Shown: piece by piece, positions 1 through 8,187 of the stretch
Layout of the letters: each line of letters begins with the position of its first letter
Position numbering within the stretch: position 1 is the stretch's first letter
Source of the DNA: Posidoniimonas polymericola
GTDB taxonomy: Bacteria; Planctomycetota; Planctomycetia; Pirellulales; Lacipirellulaceae
Assembly (NCBI RefSeq): GCF_007859935.1
Contig: NZ_SJPO01000002.1
Coordinates: forward strand, 434,001-498,000
DNA length: 64,000 bases
Direction: 5' to 3'
Made by a program: the position numbers and the translations under genes
Notes under the pieces: model-generated
The model's database searches: none
Told to the model about the DNA's origin: nothing
Seen by the model: only the letters and a program-made list of their open reading frames with translations

Positions 1-1179
1 GCAACGCCCGATTTCATTCAAGCCCAGGTTGACGGCCGGAGACCGATGCAGCGTGTTCACATCGATCGCGTACCGCAAGCTCAGTTCGCCGGACGTGCGT
101 TTTGTCGTGTGCTTGACCCAGTACTGTCTGCCCGGCGTCATCGGCTGCTCAGCCATCCACACGATCATCGCGTCCGCCTCGCGGCTGACGCTGGGGGGGG
201 TGCCCGGACGAGCGAGCATGTCGCCGCGAGACACATCGATCTCGTCGTCGAGCGTGACGGTCACTGCCTGCGGGGCGGCGGCCGCGGGCAGGTCGCCATC
301 CCGAGTGACAATCCGCTTGACGCGTGCCTCCTTGTTGGACGGCAAAACCACCACCTCGTCGTCTACCCTCAGCGTGCCCGACGCGACCGTGCCAGAGAAG
401 CCGCGGAAGTCAGGGGTCGGTCGGTTGACCCACTGCACCGGAAACCGCAGCTCGCGGAGGTTCGCGTCGGCTCCAACGTAAACCGTTTCTAGCAGCTGCA
501 GGAGCGATGCGTCCTCGTGCCAGAGCATGTTCGAACTCGGGACGGCGACGTTGTCGCCACACAGGGCCGACAGCGGCACAAACCTGATGTCGGGGATCTC
601 GAGCTTGCTGGCAAACTCACGGAACTCGTCGCAGATGCTCTCGAACACCGACTGATCGTAGTTGACCAGGTCCATCTTGTTCACCGCCAGCACAACGTGC
701 CGGATGCCGAGAAGCGAAACGATGAACGCGTGGCGCCTGGTTTGGGTCAGCAGCCCTTTGCTGGCGTCGACAAGGATGAGCGCCAGGTTGGCGGTCGAAG
801 CGCCGGTCGCCATGTTGCGGGTGAACTGCTCGTGCCCCGGCGTGTCGGCGATGATGAACTTGCGTTTGGACGTAGCGAAGTAGCGGTAGGCGACATCGAT
901 CGTGATGCCCTGCTGCCGCTCGTCCTCGAGGCCGTCGAGCAGCAGAGCGCAGTCAAGCTCCTGGCCGGTCGTGCCGTGCTTGCGGCTCTCGCGCTGCAAC
1001 GCGGCGATCTGGTCGTCGTAGACCGCCCCGGCTTCTAGCAGCAACCTGCCGATAAGTGTGCTCTTCCCGTCGTCGACGCTGCCGCAGGTGATGAACCTCA
1101 GAAGCTCTTTGTCGGAGTGGTCGGCGAGGAACCGCTTTCCAATGTCGTCGGCAGGGACCGGCGTGCTTGCTTCAATCAT
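1..1179 (-). CDS. cysN: Sulfate adenylyltransferase subunit 1 (CysN), 3' end outside window
   Basis: GTPase subunit of ATP sulfurylase, which activates sulfate to adenosine 5'-phosphosulfate together with CysD in the cytoplasm. I translated the minus strand from the ATG at 1179; the frame stays open to the window edge (393 codons). The protein begins [18 protein letters not shown] and has the G1/Walker A motif GSVDDGKST near residue 33, as in CysN and the N-terminal half of CysNC fusions. Because the gene is cut by the edge, a C-terminal APS-kinase (CysC) domain cannot be excluded. It lies 51 bases after cysD on the same strand, the usual cysDN order, so the two are very likely co-transcribed. 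Confidence 0.93.
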   Translation of the reverse strand, partial: MIEASTPVPADDIGKRFLADHSDKELLRFITCGSVDDGKSTLIGRLLLEAGAVYDDQIAALQRESRKHGTTGQELDCALLLDGLEDERQQGITIDVAYRYFATSKRKFIIADTPGHEQFTRNMATGASTANLALILVDASKGLLTQTRRHAFIVSLLGIRHVVLAVNKMDLVNYDQSVFESICDEFREFASKLEIPDIRFVPLSALCGDNVAVPSSNMLWHEDASLLQLLETVYVGADANLRELRFPVQWVNRPTPDFRGFSGTVASGTLRVDDEVVVLPSNKEARVKRIVTRDGDLPAAAAPQAVTVTLDDEIDVSRGDMLARPGTPPSVSREADAMIVWMAEQPMTPGRQYWVKHTTKRTSGELSLRYAIDVNTLHRSPAVNLGLNEIGRC

Positions 1180-1230
1180 GGGATGTACCTAGGGTCTGAG
1201 TGCGAGAAAACAACCGACGCGGCTGGTCGT

Positions 1231-2190
1231 TTAGAAGTACCCCTGCCGCTTCTTACGTTCCATCGCCGCCGCTTCGTCCCGGTCGATGGCGCGGCCCTGA
1301 CGCTCGGAGAGCCGCGTCGTCAGCATCTCGTGGACGATCGCTTCCACGGTGGTCGCGGTCGACTCGATCGCCCCGGTGACCGGGTAGCAGCCGAGCGTGC
1401 GGAATCGAACGGTCTTCATCTCCGGCGTCTCGCCGTCCCGCAGCCGCATCCGCTGGTCGTCGACCACAATCAGGTCGCCGTCGCGTTCGACCGTTGGCCG
1501 AGGCTCGGCGAAGTAGAGCGGCACGATAGGGATCTGCTCCTGCAGGATGTACTGCCAGATGTCCAGCTCGGTCCAATTAGAGAGCGGGAACACCCGGAGG
1601 CACTCGTCCGACTTCTTCCACGTGTTGTAGAGGCCCCACAGCTCGGCGCGTTGGTTGCGGGGGTCCCATCGGTGCTGGTGGTCGCGAAACGAGAAGACAC
1701 GCTCCTTGGCTCGGGAACGCTCCTCGTCCCGGCGCCCCCCGCCGATCGCCGCGTCGAAGCCGTGTTTCGTGAGGGCCTCTCTCAGTGGTTGGGTCCGCAT
1801 GACATCGGTGTAGACGCTGCTGCCGTGGTCGAACGGGTTGATCCCCGCGCGAACGCCCTCCTCGTTCACATACGCGATGACGTCCAGCCCGAGTTCACGG
1901 CGTGCGTGCCGCTCGCGGAACTCAATCATTTCCCGGAACTCCCACGTCGAGTCGATGTGCAGCAAGGGGAAGGGAGGCTTGCCGGGGTAGAACGCCTTGA
2001 GCGCAAGGTGCAGAATCACCGACGAGTCCTTGCCGATGGAGTAGAGCAGCACCGGGTTGTCTAGTTCGGCGATCACCTCACGGAGAATATAGATGCTCTC
2101 GGCCTCGAGCATCGCCAGGTGCGCAGACCTCTCGTGGTGCTGGCTAGTCTGTCGGTGCAGGGCTTGTGCCGGGGCGGCGGCTTCAGACAT
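1231..2190 (-). CDS. cysD: Sulfate adenylyltransferase subunit 2 (CysD)
   Basis: Catalytic ATP-pyrophosphatase-type subunit that adenylates sulfate with CysN. The 319-residue product is close to the family's usual size of about 300. It contains the PP-loop region [20 protein letters not shown], the family stretch [17 protein letters not shown], and the C-terminal [27 protein letters not shown] region. I chose the ATG at 2190 (MSEAAAPAQ) because a GGAG lies 9 bases upstream; the frame is open for 50 more codons upstream, but that part has no CysD character and overlaps the gene before it. It follows the carbonic-anhydrase-like gene by 94 bases and precedes cysN by 51. The placement behind dabBA is unusual for cysDN. 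Confidence 0.95.
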   Translation of the reverse strand: MSEAAAPAQALHRQTSQHHERSAHLAMLEAESIYILREVIAELDNPVLLYSIGKDSSVILHLALKAFYPGKPPFPLLHIDSTWEFREMIEFRERHARRELGLDVIAYVNEEGVRAGINPFDHGSSVYTDVMRTQPLREALTKHGFDAAIGGGRRDEERSRAKERVFSFRDHQHRWDPRNQRAELWGLYNTWKKSDECLRVFPLSNWTELDIWQYILQEQIPIVPLYFAEPRPTVERDGDLIVVDDQRMRLRDGETPEMKTVRFRTLGCYPVTGAIESTATTVEAIVHEMLTTRLSERQGRAIDRDEAAAMERKKRQGYF

Positions 2191-2284
2191 GGGACGCTTC
2201 TCCGTGGGGCAGTCGATGGCGATCGGTTGGCGGCGTGCAGGTTCTCGCACCGCGCGAACGGGCGCAGCGGCGGCGGGCCGGGCG

Positions 2285-2839
2285 CTAGCCCAGGAGCGGA
2301 CGAAACGTGTCCCGACCCGCGTCGTACGCGAGGAACACACCGCTCTCGGCTCGGTACAGCAGTCCGTGGACGCTCAACTCCCTTGACGAACAGCGGTTCG
2401 CCACCTGGGGGACCTGCAGCAACTGCTGGACCTGCAAGGCGAACCGTTCTTGGGCGGCGAGGATCCTGGTGTTGCTTTGTTGCACGCCACTCAACAGAGT
2501 CTGATAGCTGTCTCTCGACGCCGCCGCGGCGAGCGACGCCCTGCTCTGCCGACCACCGGCCAGGGTGTGCCCCACGAGCACCACCTGGTGGAGGCCCGTC
2601 TGTTCGACCGCCCAGGCAATCGCCGTCGGGAGGTGTTCCCCGTCGAAGTCCCACACGTCCTGGGAGGCTTCCAGGACCACGGCCGCTTCGCCATCGAGCG
2701 CCGCGGTGAGGTCCGAGAGCATCTTGGGGTCGTTGTGCGCGACGACCAGGCACTCGATCGGGCGGGCGGATTCGGCGATCGCGGCCTCAAGAGCCGCAGC
2801 ATGCGGGTTCTGCGGGATCGGTAGGGTGGTAACGCTCAT
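2285..2839 (-). CDS. Beta-carbonic-anhydrase-like protein with degenerate zinc site
   Basis: A 184-residue protein that follows the beta-carbonic-anhydrase fold from end to end. The segment LVVAHNDPK aligns with the usual metal motif [15 protein letters not shown] aligns with the GHxxCGG motif, and the C-terminal [17 protein letters not shown] matches the family's last strands. Of the three zinc ligands only the His of GHT is kept: the first Cys is His and the last Cys is Ala. The Asp of the Asp-Arg dyad is kept but Arg is Lys. Classical CO2 hydration is therefore doubtful; a structural or regulatory role beside DabAB, or a different metal site, is possible (inference). The start has a strong AAGGAG ribosome site. 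It sits 55 bases after dabA and 94 before cysD. Confidence 0.8.
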   Translation of the reverse strand: MSVTTLPIPQNPHAAALEAAIAESARPIECLVVAHNDPKMLSDLTAALDGEAAVVLEASQDVWDFDGEHLPTAIAWAVEQTGLHQVVLVGHTLAGGRQSRASLAAAASRDSYQTLLSGVQQSNTRILAAQERFALQVQQLLQVPQVANRCSSRELSVHGLLYRAESGVFLAYDAGRDTFRPLLG

Positions 2840-2894
2840 GGCAATCTCTCCTTAACGATGGTGAATAGGGTTTCGGTTCGCGGCGGGGACGCTC

Positions 2895-5459
2895 TCAGGC
2901 CACCGGTTCAAGGCCGGCCGGCGTCGAGAGCGGTTCCCACTGCTGGCGTTCGGAGTAGCGGAAGTAGACGCCGTCCTCGATAGCGACCAGTTGCATCCAC
3001 CCGTTGGAAACCAGGTCAGAGACCTCGCGGTGCTTCGCTAGGACTCCCTCAATCGCGGCCCGCGGCGCAGCGATCATCCCCAGCAGCCGCAAGGGGTGGT
3101 GCTGGTAGTGGGCGCCGTCGTGAACCGACTGCCAGGGCAGCCCGGTCATCAGGTCGCCGCCGTTTCCGGAGAGGACCCCGAACTGGCCCACCACGTTGTG
3201 CACCGTCTTGTTGCCGCTGCCGAAGTGCACGGGGTCAACCGTCGAGGCGTAGTACTGCATATTGATCCAGTTGGCCACCACCAGCGGCGCCGTCATGATT
3301 TGCTCCAGGACGGCGAAGCCCTCGTCTCGGCTCCAGTCGTAGCTGTGCAGGAACACGCGTCCGTCGAGTGATGCCCGCTTCGTCAGGTCGCGAGGAGCGG
3401 CGATGAACGCGGCGTTGCCAGCCAGTCCCCACTCGGGGCGAACCTCCGACCAGTCAAGACTCCGCCGCACCAAGTCTTCGACCCCCCTCCCCGGAAGCGT
3501 CGCCAGTCGCTCAACAGCGGTCTGCTGGGACGCAAGGTCTGCGTGCCGCTGAAGTTGCTGCAGGTCGTCCTCGTGGGAGGGAGGCAGCTGGTGGAGGTCG
3601 AAGAACTGCAGCTTGTCGGTGGTCGTGTTGTGCAGCGCGGCGACAAACCGAGTGTCGGCCGGGACCGCGATGCCTCGTTCGGCCAGCCCAAGGCGGACGT
3701 GCGGCTGGTTCAGCAGCTTCGCGGCGAGCCTGGCGTTGGATTCCCCGGAGTGGCCGCCGCACGCGCCGCAGTCGAGCCCTGCCTTCAAGGGGTTGTTTTC
3801 GGTCTGGCTGCCGTGACCGCAGAACGCGACCAGGCGAGCGAAGTTGTCGACAATCCCAATGCCGCGCAGGATCGATTCCGCCATGTCTACCTGCTCACCC
3901 GGGCCGACGCCCTGCTGTGGGAGTCCGGCGAGCGAAGGGGCGAGCTGATCACGCTCGGCCCGACGCACGCCGTCAAAGCGGCCGGGCCGACCCCGGTTAA
4001 GCCGCAGCGTCCGCGCGATTAGCTTGAGGCCGTACAGCATTCCGGCCGTCTCAACGAACGCAAAGGCGCTAATCGCCGACGCCTGAAAGCCCTTCCAGGT
4101 CTTTCTCATAAGACGCACGAGCGCACGCCGCTGGTGGGTCTTCGCGATGAGCGCTTGGTCGTGCGTCTCAAGCTCTTCGTAGACCCGGAATTTCGGTGAG
4201 ATCAACACGGGGACCTGCGGGGAGCCTTCCTGTTCGCCAAGTTCCAAAAATTCGATGGGCAACCCGAAGAACCCAGCAAACCCGTACGTCTCGACGCCGC
4301 TGGACGCGGCCTCCAGGCGTCGACGGACTCGCTCCGAGCGGACGTCGATGCAGAATACCATCTGGGCCAGAGCCGGTGCGTCGTGAACCCGTGGCGCAGC
4401 CTCGGGCCGGCTCTGGAGGCCGCCGACAATCTGCTTGCGGAACGCTATCTCGCATGCTCTCAGCAGGGCGTAGCGAAGAAGGGCCTCGCCCGACGGCTGC
4501 CCGGCTTCAGCGCGAAGCTTATTGTGACGACTCACGACAGAATCCCAGTCGACTCGGAAGTCGAAGTGCTCGGCCAGAGCGACCTCGTGGGCCAATCGCA
4601 TCGCTAGCAACCCGACCAGGTCGGTGTCTACCCTGCCCTGCTGCTCAAGCTGGCGGTCCTGGCGCCTTGTCCAGGCGGTCCAGCCAGGGGTCGCGAGCGC
4701 CTCGCACAGGAGGAAGTCCGTCCACAACTGTTCTGGGACGCCGAGACGCGACAGCAACGCCGCCACGGCGTCCTGCGGCTGGTTGGGAAGCTTTGATACA
4801 AAGCGGCGAAACCCTCGGACGCCGAGTATCTCGAAGGTCCGGTTGTGCTGAGCCGCGGCCCGCCAAGCCTGGTACAGAGGCAGCTCCCGCCACCCGCTCT
4901 GCCAGACTGCCTGGCCCTGATCGTAGTGCGAGGCGCACTGCTGGGAGACCGCTTCGCACACCCGCCGCGACCAGTTCGACCCCGTGTGGGAGTCGTACGT
5001 CTCAGCAAGCGTCCTGACCGCTCGGTTGGGTTCGCCCGACTTCGTGAAGTCAGCGTCAGCGGTGGGAACAGCCCCCTGGGGTCCTGCTAGGAACGCCAAG
5101 ACCTGGTTGACGTCGATCCGTTCGGACCCCGTCACGCCAGCGGCGACCAGTTCGTCGACCGCCGCTTCGATGTCCTCCTTCGAGAACGAGCCGCCGTCGA
5201 ACTGCTGGCGGTAGTAGTCGCCGGACATCAGCAGCTCGACGTCGGACACCGACCGCAGCGTGTGGCGCGCCCCCAGAAAGTCCTGCGTCGCGTAGCCCAG
5301 GTAGGGGTTCACCGCGACGTAGTCTTTCAGCGGCCATACCGGGGCGATGCGGTTCTGGACTGCCGTCAGCGCCTCGTAGACGGCGGTCGAGGGCTGTTTC
5401 GGCGGGCTCTGGTCCCGGGGGCCGAGCGCCGGTTGGGGCTGGGAGCTAAGGGTGGTCAT
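2895..5459 (-). CDS. dabA: Inorganic carbon transport subunit DabA (MpsB, DUF2309/UPF0753)
   Basis: Cytoplasmic, zinc-bearing, carbonic-anhydrase-like subunit of the DAB (DABs accumulate bicarbonate)/MpsAB system, which couples CO2 hydration to an ion gradient through DabB. With the ATG at 5459 the protein is 854 residues. The candidate metal-site residues are Cys370 and Asp372 in MVFCIDVRSERVRRRLE, His549 in CGHGS, and Cys564 in DCGACGGHSG. The His-to-Cys spacing of 15 is the same as in the characterised DabA of Halothiobacillus. The frame is open for 137 codons upstream of the chosen ATG, but that stretch is basic, low-quality and overlaps dabB. The gene is 68 bases after dabB and 55 before the carbonic-anhydrase-like gene. 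Confidence 0.93.
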   Translation of the reverse strand: MTTLSSQPQPALGPRDQSPPKQPSTAVYEALTAVQNRIAPVWPLKDYVAVNPYLGYATQDFLGARHTLRSVSDVELLMSGDYYRQQFDGGSFSKEDIEAAVDELVAAGVTGSERIDVNQVLAFLAGPQGAVPTADADFTKSGEPNRAVRTLAETYDSHTGSNWSRRVCEAVSQQCASHYDQGQAVWQSGWRELPLYQAWRAAAQHNRTFEILGVRGFRRFVSKLPNQPQDAVAALLSRLGVPEQLWTDFLLCEALATPGWTAWTRRQDRQLEQQGRVDTDLVGLLAMRLAHEVALAEHFDFRVDWDSVVSRHNKLRAEAGQPSGEALLRYALLRACEIAFRKQIVGGLQSRPEAAPRVHDAPALAQMVFCIDVRSERVRRRLEAASSGVETYGFAGFFGLPIEFLELGEQEGSPQVPVLISPKFRVYEELETHDQALIAKTHQRRALVRLMRKTWKGFQASAISAFAFVETAGMLYGLKLIARTLRLNRGRPGRFDGVRRAERDQLAPSLAGLPQQGVGPGEQVDMAESILRGIGIVDNFARLVAFCGHGSQTENNPLKAGLDCGACGGHSGESNARLAAKLLNQPHVRLGLAERGIAVPADTRFVAALHNTTTDKLQFFDLHQLPPSHEDDLQQLQRHADLASQQTAVERLATLPGRGVEDLVRRSLDWSEVRPEWGLAGNAAFIAAPRDLTKRASLDGRVFLHSYDWSRDEGFAVLEQIMTAPLVVANWINMQYYASTVDPVHFGSGNKTVHNVVGQFGVLSGNGGDLMTGLPWQSVHDGAHYQHHPLRLLGMIAAPRAAIEGVLAKHREVSDLVSNGWMQLVAIEDGVYFRYSERQQWEPLSTPAGLEPVA

Positions 5460-5527
5460 GGCGTGTAATCCGTTTCTAGCGAGAGTGTTTATTGGTGGCG
5501 TCTGTTTCGGTCGCTTCGCAAGTCCCC

Positions 5528-7105
5528 CTACCGAGCGGCGGCGAAAACGCGTTGAAACAAGGCGTCGACATAGAACCCGTTGGCGGCGTGAACCCGGGCG
5601 GCTTCTAGCCATTGGGGACGAAACCTCGCGACGACCGCGACGTGCAACGCCAGCAGTGCGACGAACGCACCGGCGATAGCGAGGGGCGCTGCCGCCATGC
5701 CTGGTTGAATCAGCGGGGCGACCGAGGACCGAGCGATGAAATGCTGGACCACTAGGTAACCGCCGATGTAGGTCAGGCAAAGCAGCGAGAGGGCCGCGAG
5801 CCCGCCGGTGGCCGCCCTCGCTCCGCCGCACGCCAGCACCCGCCACCCCCATGTCGTGAGGGCGAGGCACAGCAGGAAAGCCAGCACCAGCCCACCGGGC
5901 TTGCTGGACGCGTGCACCCCAGCCGTCTCCGCCACGGTCAGGTAGGCCACAGCGACCGCGGCCCCCGCGGCGACAAAGCAGGCGGCGCTCCTCGCGATGC
6001 CCGGCGTCAGCGACCTGGCGCCCCCGGTGGCCAAAGAATCAGCGACGACGCTTCCGCTGCTGAGAAAGGCGTGCGCCTTGTAGAGCGAATGGGCAATGAT
6101 GTGCAGCATGGCTGCGGAGTAGGCCCCCAGGCCGCACTGCAGCATCATGAACCCCATCTGAGCGATCGTCGAGTAGGCCAGCGCCCGCTTCACGCTGGGC
6201 TGGGTCATCATCACCACGCCGGCGAAGCAAGCCGTGAATCCGCCCACCAGGGCCAGAGTTGTCAGCGCGGCCGGGGCCGAAGCGACCAAGGGGCTCATTC
6301 GAATCATCAGGTAGCCGCCCGCGTTCACGATCCCCGCGTGCATCAACGCCGAGACCGGCGTCGGGGTCTCCATGGTGTCGGGAAGCCAAGTGTGGAACGG
6401 GAACTGCGCCGACTTCGTTGCGGCCCCGAGCATCAGCAACCAGCCAATTGCCGCCTGGACGGCAGCGGACTGCGTCGCGCCGGCCTGGCCGACGCTGTCA
6501 AACAGGGCGGACAGCTCTAGCGTCCCGAACGAGCGGAAGGTCAAGACCAGCGCGGACACCAGGAAGACGTCCCCGAGCCGGCTAATGGCGAACTTGGTCC
6601 ACGCCGCACGGTGGGCAGACTCCCGGCGCCGGTAGTGCAAGAGGAGCTGGTGCAGGCCGAAACTCGTCATCACCCAAGCAGCGAAGAACAGCAGGAGGTT
6701 GCCGGCGATCACCATCAGGGACACGGCCCCGATCGTGAAACCCAGCCAGCGAAAGTAGCGGCCCTGCAGGGCCTCGCCGTCGAGGTACCGAACCGAGAAC
6801 CGGCTTACGACCAGACCGACGAAGCTGACCAGCGTCAGCATCAACGCCGAGGCCCCGTCGTAGTACACGCTAAAGCCGAGTGGCGCGTCGTGCAGGTCCT
6901 CAAACACTGAAAAGGCAAGCGGCGCTCCGGCCGAGGCCAGGTAGGCTAACGCCAGAATGCAAGCGAGCAGCAGCTGGGCGGCCACCAAAGTGGTCGTGGC
7001 CACACGCAGCCGACCGACGTTGGCGTTCGCAACGCTCGACGGGAGAAACGCGGTGGTGAGTAGCCCCAGGACGGGGGCGATCAGCAGTGCAACAATCGTG
7101 TTCAT
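5528..7105 (-). CDS. dabB: Inorganic carbon transport membrane subunit DabB (MpsA, NuoL-like)
   Basis: Membrane partner of DabA, related to the antiporter-like NuoL/MrpA subunits. It is predicted to carry protons or sodium and drive vectorial CO2 hydration. The 525-residue product is almost entirely hydrophobic, with about a dozen or more membrane segments and NuoL-like stretches (SAQFPFHTWLPDTMETPTPV with the nearby SALMHAG, and LAYSTIAQMGFMM). The start MNTIVALLIAPVLGL at 7105 is preceded by TAGGAG. The frame is open 39 codons further upstream, but that part overlaps a terminator hairpin and looks non-coding. It is first in a minus-strand unit dabB-dabA-CA-like-cysD-cysN and is preceded by a long structured leader. 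Confidence 0.92.
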   Translation of the reverse strand: MNTIVALLIAPVLGLLTTAFLPSSVANANVGRLRVATTTLVAAQLLLACILALAYLASAGAPLAFSVFEDLHDAPLGFSVYYDGASALMLTLVSFVGLVVSRFSVRYLDGEALQGRYFRWLGFTIGAVSLMVIAGNLLLFFAAWVMTSFGLHQLLLHYRRRESAHRAAWTKFAISRLGDVFLVSALVLTFRSFGTLELSALFDSVGQAGATQSAAVQAAIGWLLMLGAATKSAQFPFHTWLPDTMETPTPVSALMHAGIVNAGGYLMIRMSPLVASAPAALTTLALVGGFTACFAGVVMMTQPSVKRALAYSTIAQMGFMMLQCGLGAYSAAMLHIIAHSLYKAHAFLSSGSVVADSLATGGARSLTPGIARSAACFVAAGAAVAVAYLTVAETAGVHASSKPGGLVLAFLLCLALTTWGWRVLACGGARAATGGLAALSLLCLTYIGGYLVVQHFIARSSVAPLIQPGMAAAPLAIAGAFVALLALHVAVVARFRPQWLEAARVHAANGFYVDALFQRVFAAAR

Positions 7106-7164
7106 GGCGAGGCTACTCCTAGTCGACGGCGACCGGGCCGCCATCCGACTTGCTCGTTGGGCAT

Positions 7165-7206
7165 AAAAAAAGCCGGGGTGAGCAAGCGATGAGCTCACAA
7201 CCCGGC
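7165..7206 (-). terminator. Intrinsic terminator in the dabB leader (T2)
   Basis: On the minus strand GCCGGG...GTGAGC pairs with GCTCAC...CCGGC across a short loop and is followed directly by seven T. It lies only 60 bases upstream of the dabB start, inside the presumed transcript. It may therefore act as an attenuator rather than as the end of an operon. Confidence 0.75.
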
Positions 7207-7352
7207 ACGTCCGTGCGGCCATGCTGACCGCCGCGGCTTAGCTCAGTTGATGTGTTTCGGTTTTCGGCGATGCGTGGCGCGGGCGTGGCTTGGCCCGCTC
7301 TTTTTCACCCATGCGACAACACGTGCCGGGAGCAAACTCTCCCGCCAGACAT

Positions 7353-7397
7353 AAAAAAAGGCCGGCAGGCTGCGTCACGCAACCGTCCGGCCTTTTT
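7353..7397 (-). terminator. Intrinsic terminator downstream of the mpsC-like gene (T1)
   Basis: A strong stem of GGCCGG with CCGGCC, continued by GGTTGCG with CGCAGCC, is flanked by A and T runs on either side and could work in both directions. It lies about 155 bases after the mpsC-like stop codon. It could end that transcript, or be a first attenuator if transcription of the dabB unit starts near 7490. Confidence 0.75.
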
Positions 7398-7552
7398 GCA
7401 CGGGCATTTCCGTCCCGTGCAACTCGAACCTGAATGAATCGTACCGATTGACATCCGAAAGCGGAGTTCAACGCGGCTGCTCAAGTCATCGGTTAAAGAT
7501 TAGAAGCGGCGTTAGCCCGCGTCAAGTGGAAGCGGAAAAAACTCTCAAAATC

Positions 7553-7927
7553 TTAGGAGCTGCTCGCCAAATCGGGCGCCCTTTCGAGCGTAAACACAAT
7601 GACCCGCTCGCCAGTCCGGGAGCTAATGTCGGTGTGCAGGCTGACGACATCCACCCCCAGGATGTCCTTGATCACCGCGTCAAGGAGCGGGCGCCCCTGC
7701 TCGATCAACTGCTGCCTAAGCTGTTTGATCAGGTACCGTGATCGTTCACGATCTTCGGACTCCGACAGCTTCATCTCGGCGGGGGTGAGAACATTTTTCA
7801 GCCGCACGAGCACCAAGTCGTCGACGATGTACGACCGCGTCTCCAGCGGCCCGCGCCCCATGAACTCCTTCTCAAAACGGATAATCGCTTGGCTGATTTC
7901 CCGTTCGATCTCTCTCTTGCTCTTCAC
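7553..7927 (-). CDS. mpsC: MpsC-family protein (DUF2294)
   Basis: Small cytoplasmic protein of the DUF2294 family, whose staphylococcal member MpsC belongs to the MpsABC membrane-potential/bicarbonate system in which MpsA and MpsB correspond to DabB and DabA. Family features seen are the N-terminal helix REIEREISQAIIRFEKEFMG, the strand VLVRLKNVLTPAE, and the C-terminal LGVDVVSLHTDISSRTGERV. The best start is a GTG at 7927 (VKSKREIERE), giving 124 residues, the family's usual length. The open frame continues 64 codons upstream, but that part is Pro/Arg-rich and looks non-coding. It lies upstream of dabBA on the same strand, separated by a terminator and a long leader, which supports a joint role. 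Confidence 0.85.
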   Translation of the reverse strand: MKSKREIEREISQAIIRFEKEFMGRGPLETRSYIVDDLVLVRLKNVLTPAEMKLSESEDRERSRYLIKQLRQQLIEQGRPLLDAVIKDILGVDVVSLHTDISSRTGERVIVFTLERAPDLASSS

Positions 7928-8187
7928 CGCAGCGACCTCGTGCAATGGCGTGGCGGACCGACCCTTCTGGTCTACCGGCTCGACCGCGGTTCGGCAAGCC
8001 CAGCGCTGACTTCTTGCTCCAGCGTCTGGCTGTCTTGACGTTCCCACTCGCTTGGCGGCGGCGAACTTGGGAGGGCCGCACGAGGGTTGGCGTGGGGCTC
8101 CCGCCACCGGCCTTTCCACGACGCTGCCGGTGGGCCCGAGCGGTCCTCGTAGTGGGACCGACCACCAAGAATCAGAAGAGGAGGGAG

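Larger units (their letters stand above)
7106..7552 (-). promoter_or_regulatory. Long structured leader upstream of dabB
   Basis: The space between the mpsC-like gene and dabB has no convincing gene. On the minus strand it holds a possible promoter (TTGACG at 7520-7525 and TCTAAT at 7499-7504, spacer 15), a hairpin at 7398-7420, an intrinsic terminator at 7353-7397, further stems (GGGAG/CTCCC near 7325-7342, GCGGGC/GCCCGC near 7283-7302) and a second intrinsic terminator at 7165-7206. Both terminators end in seven T followed by ATG. A 15-codon ORF starts after the first, and a 20-codon ORF starts after the second and ends in ATGA overlapping the dabB start. I recognise no known riboswitch class. 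Confidence 0.5.

Noticed and set aside
1117-2064. Plus-strand open frame of 315 codons opposite cysD
   Set aside because: Antisense to a clear CysD; no start signal or motif.
7283-7310. Plus-strand GCGGGC/GCCCGC stem with T-run as a terminator
   Set aside because: No plus-strand transcript is expected here; it is better read as one more stem of the minus-strand dabB leader.
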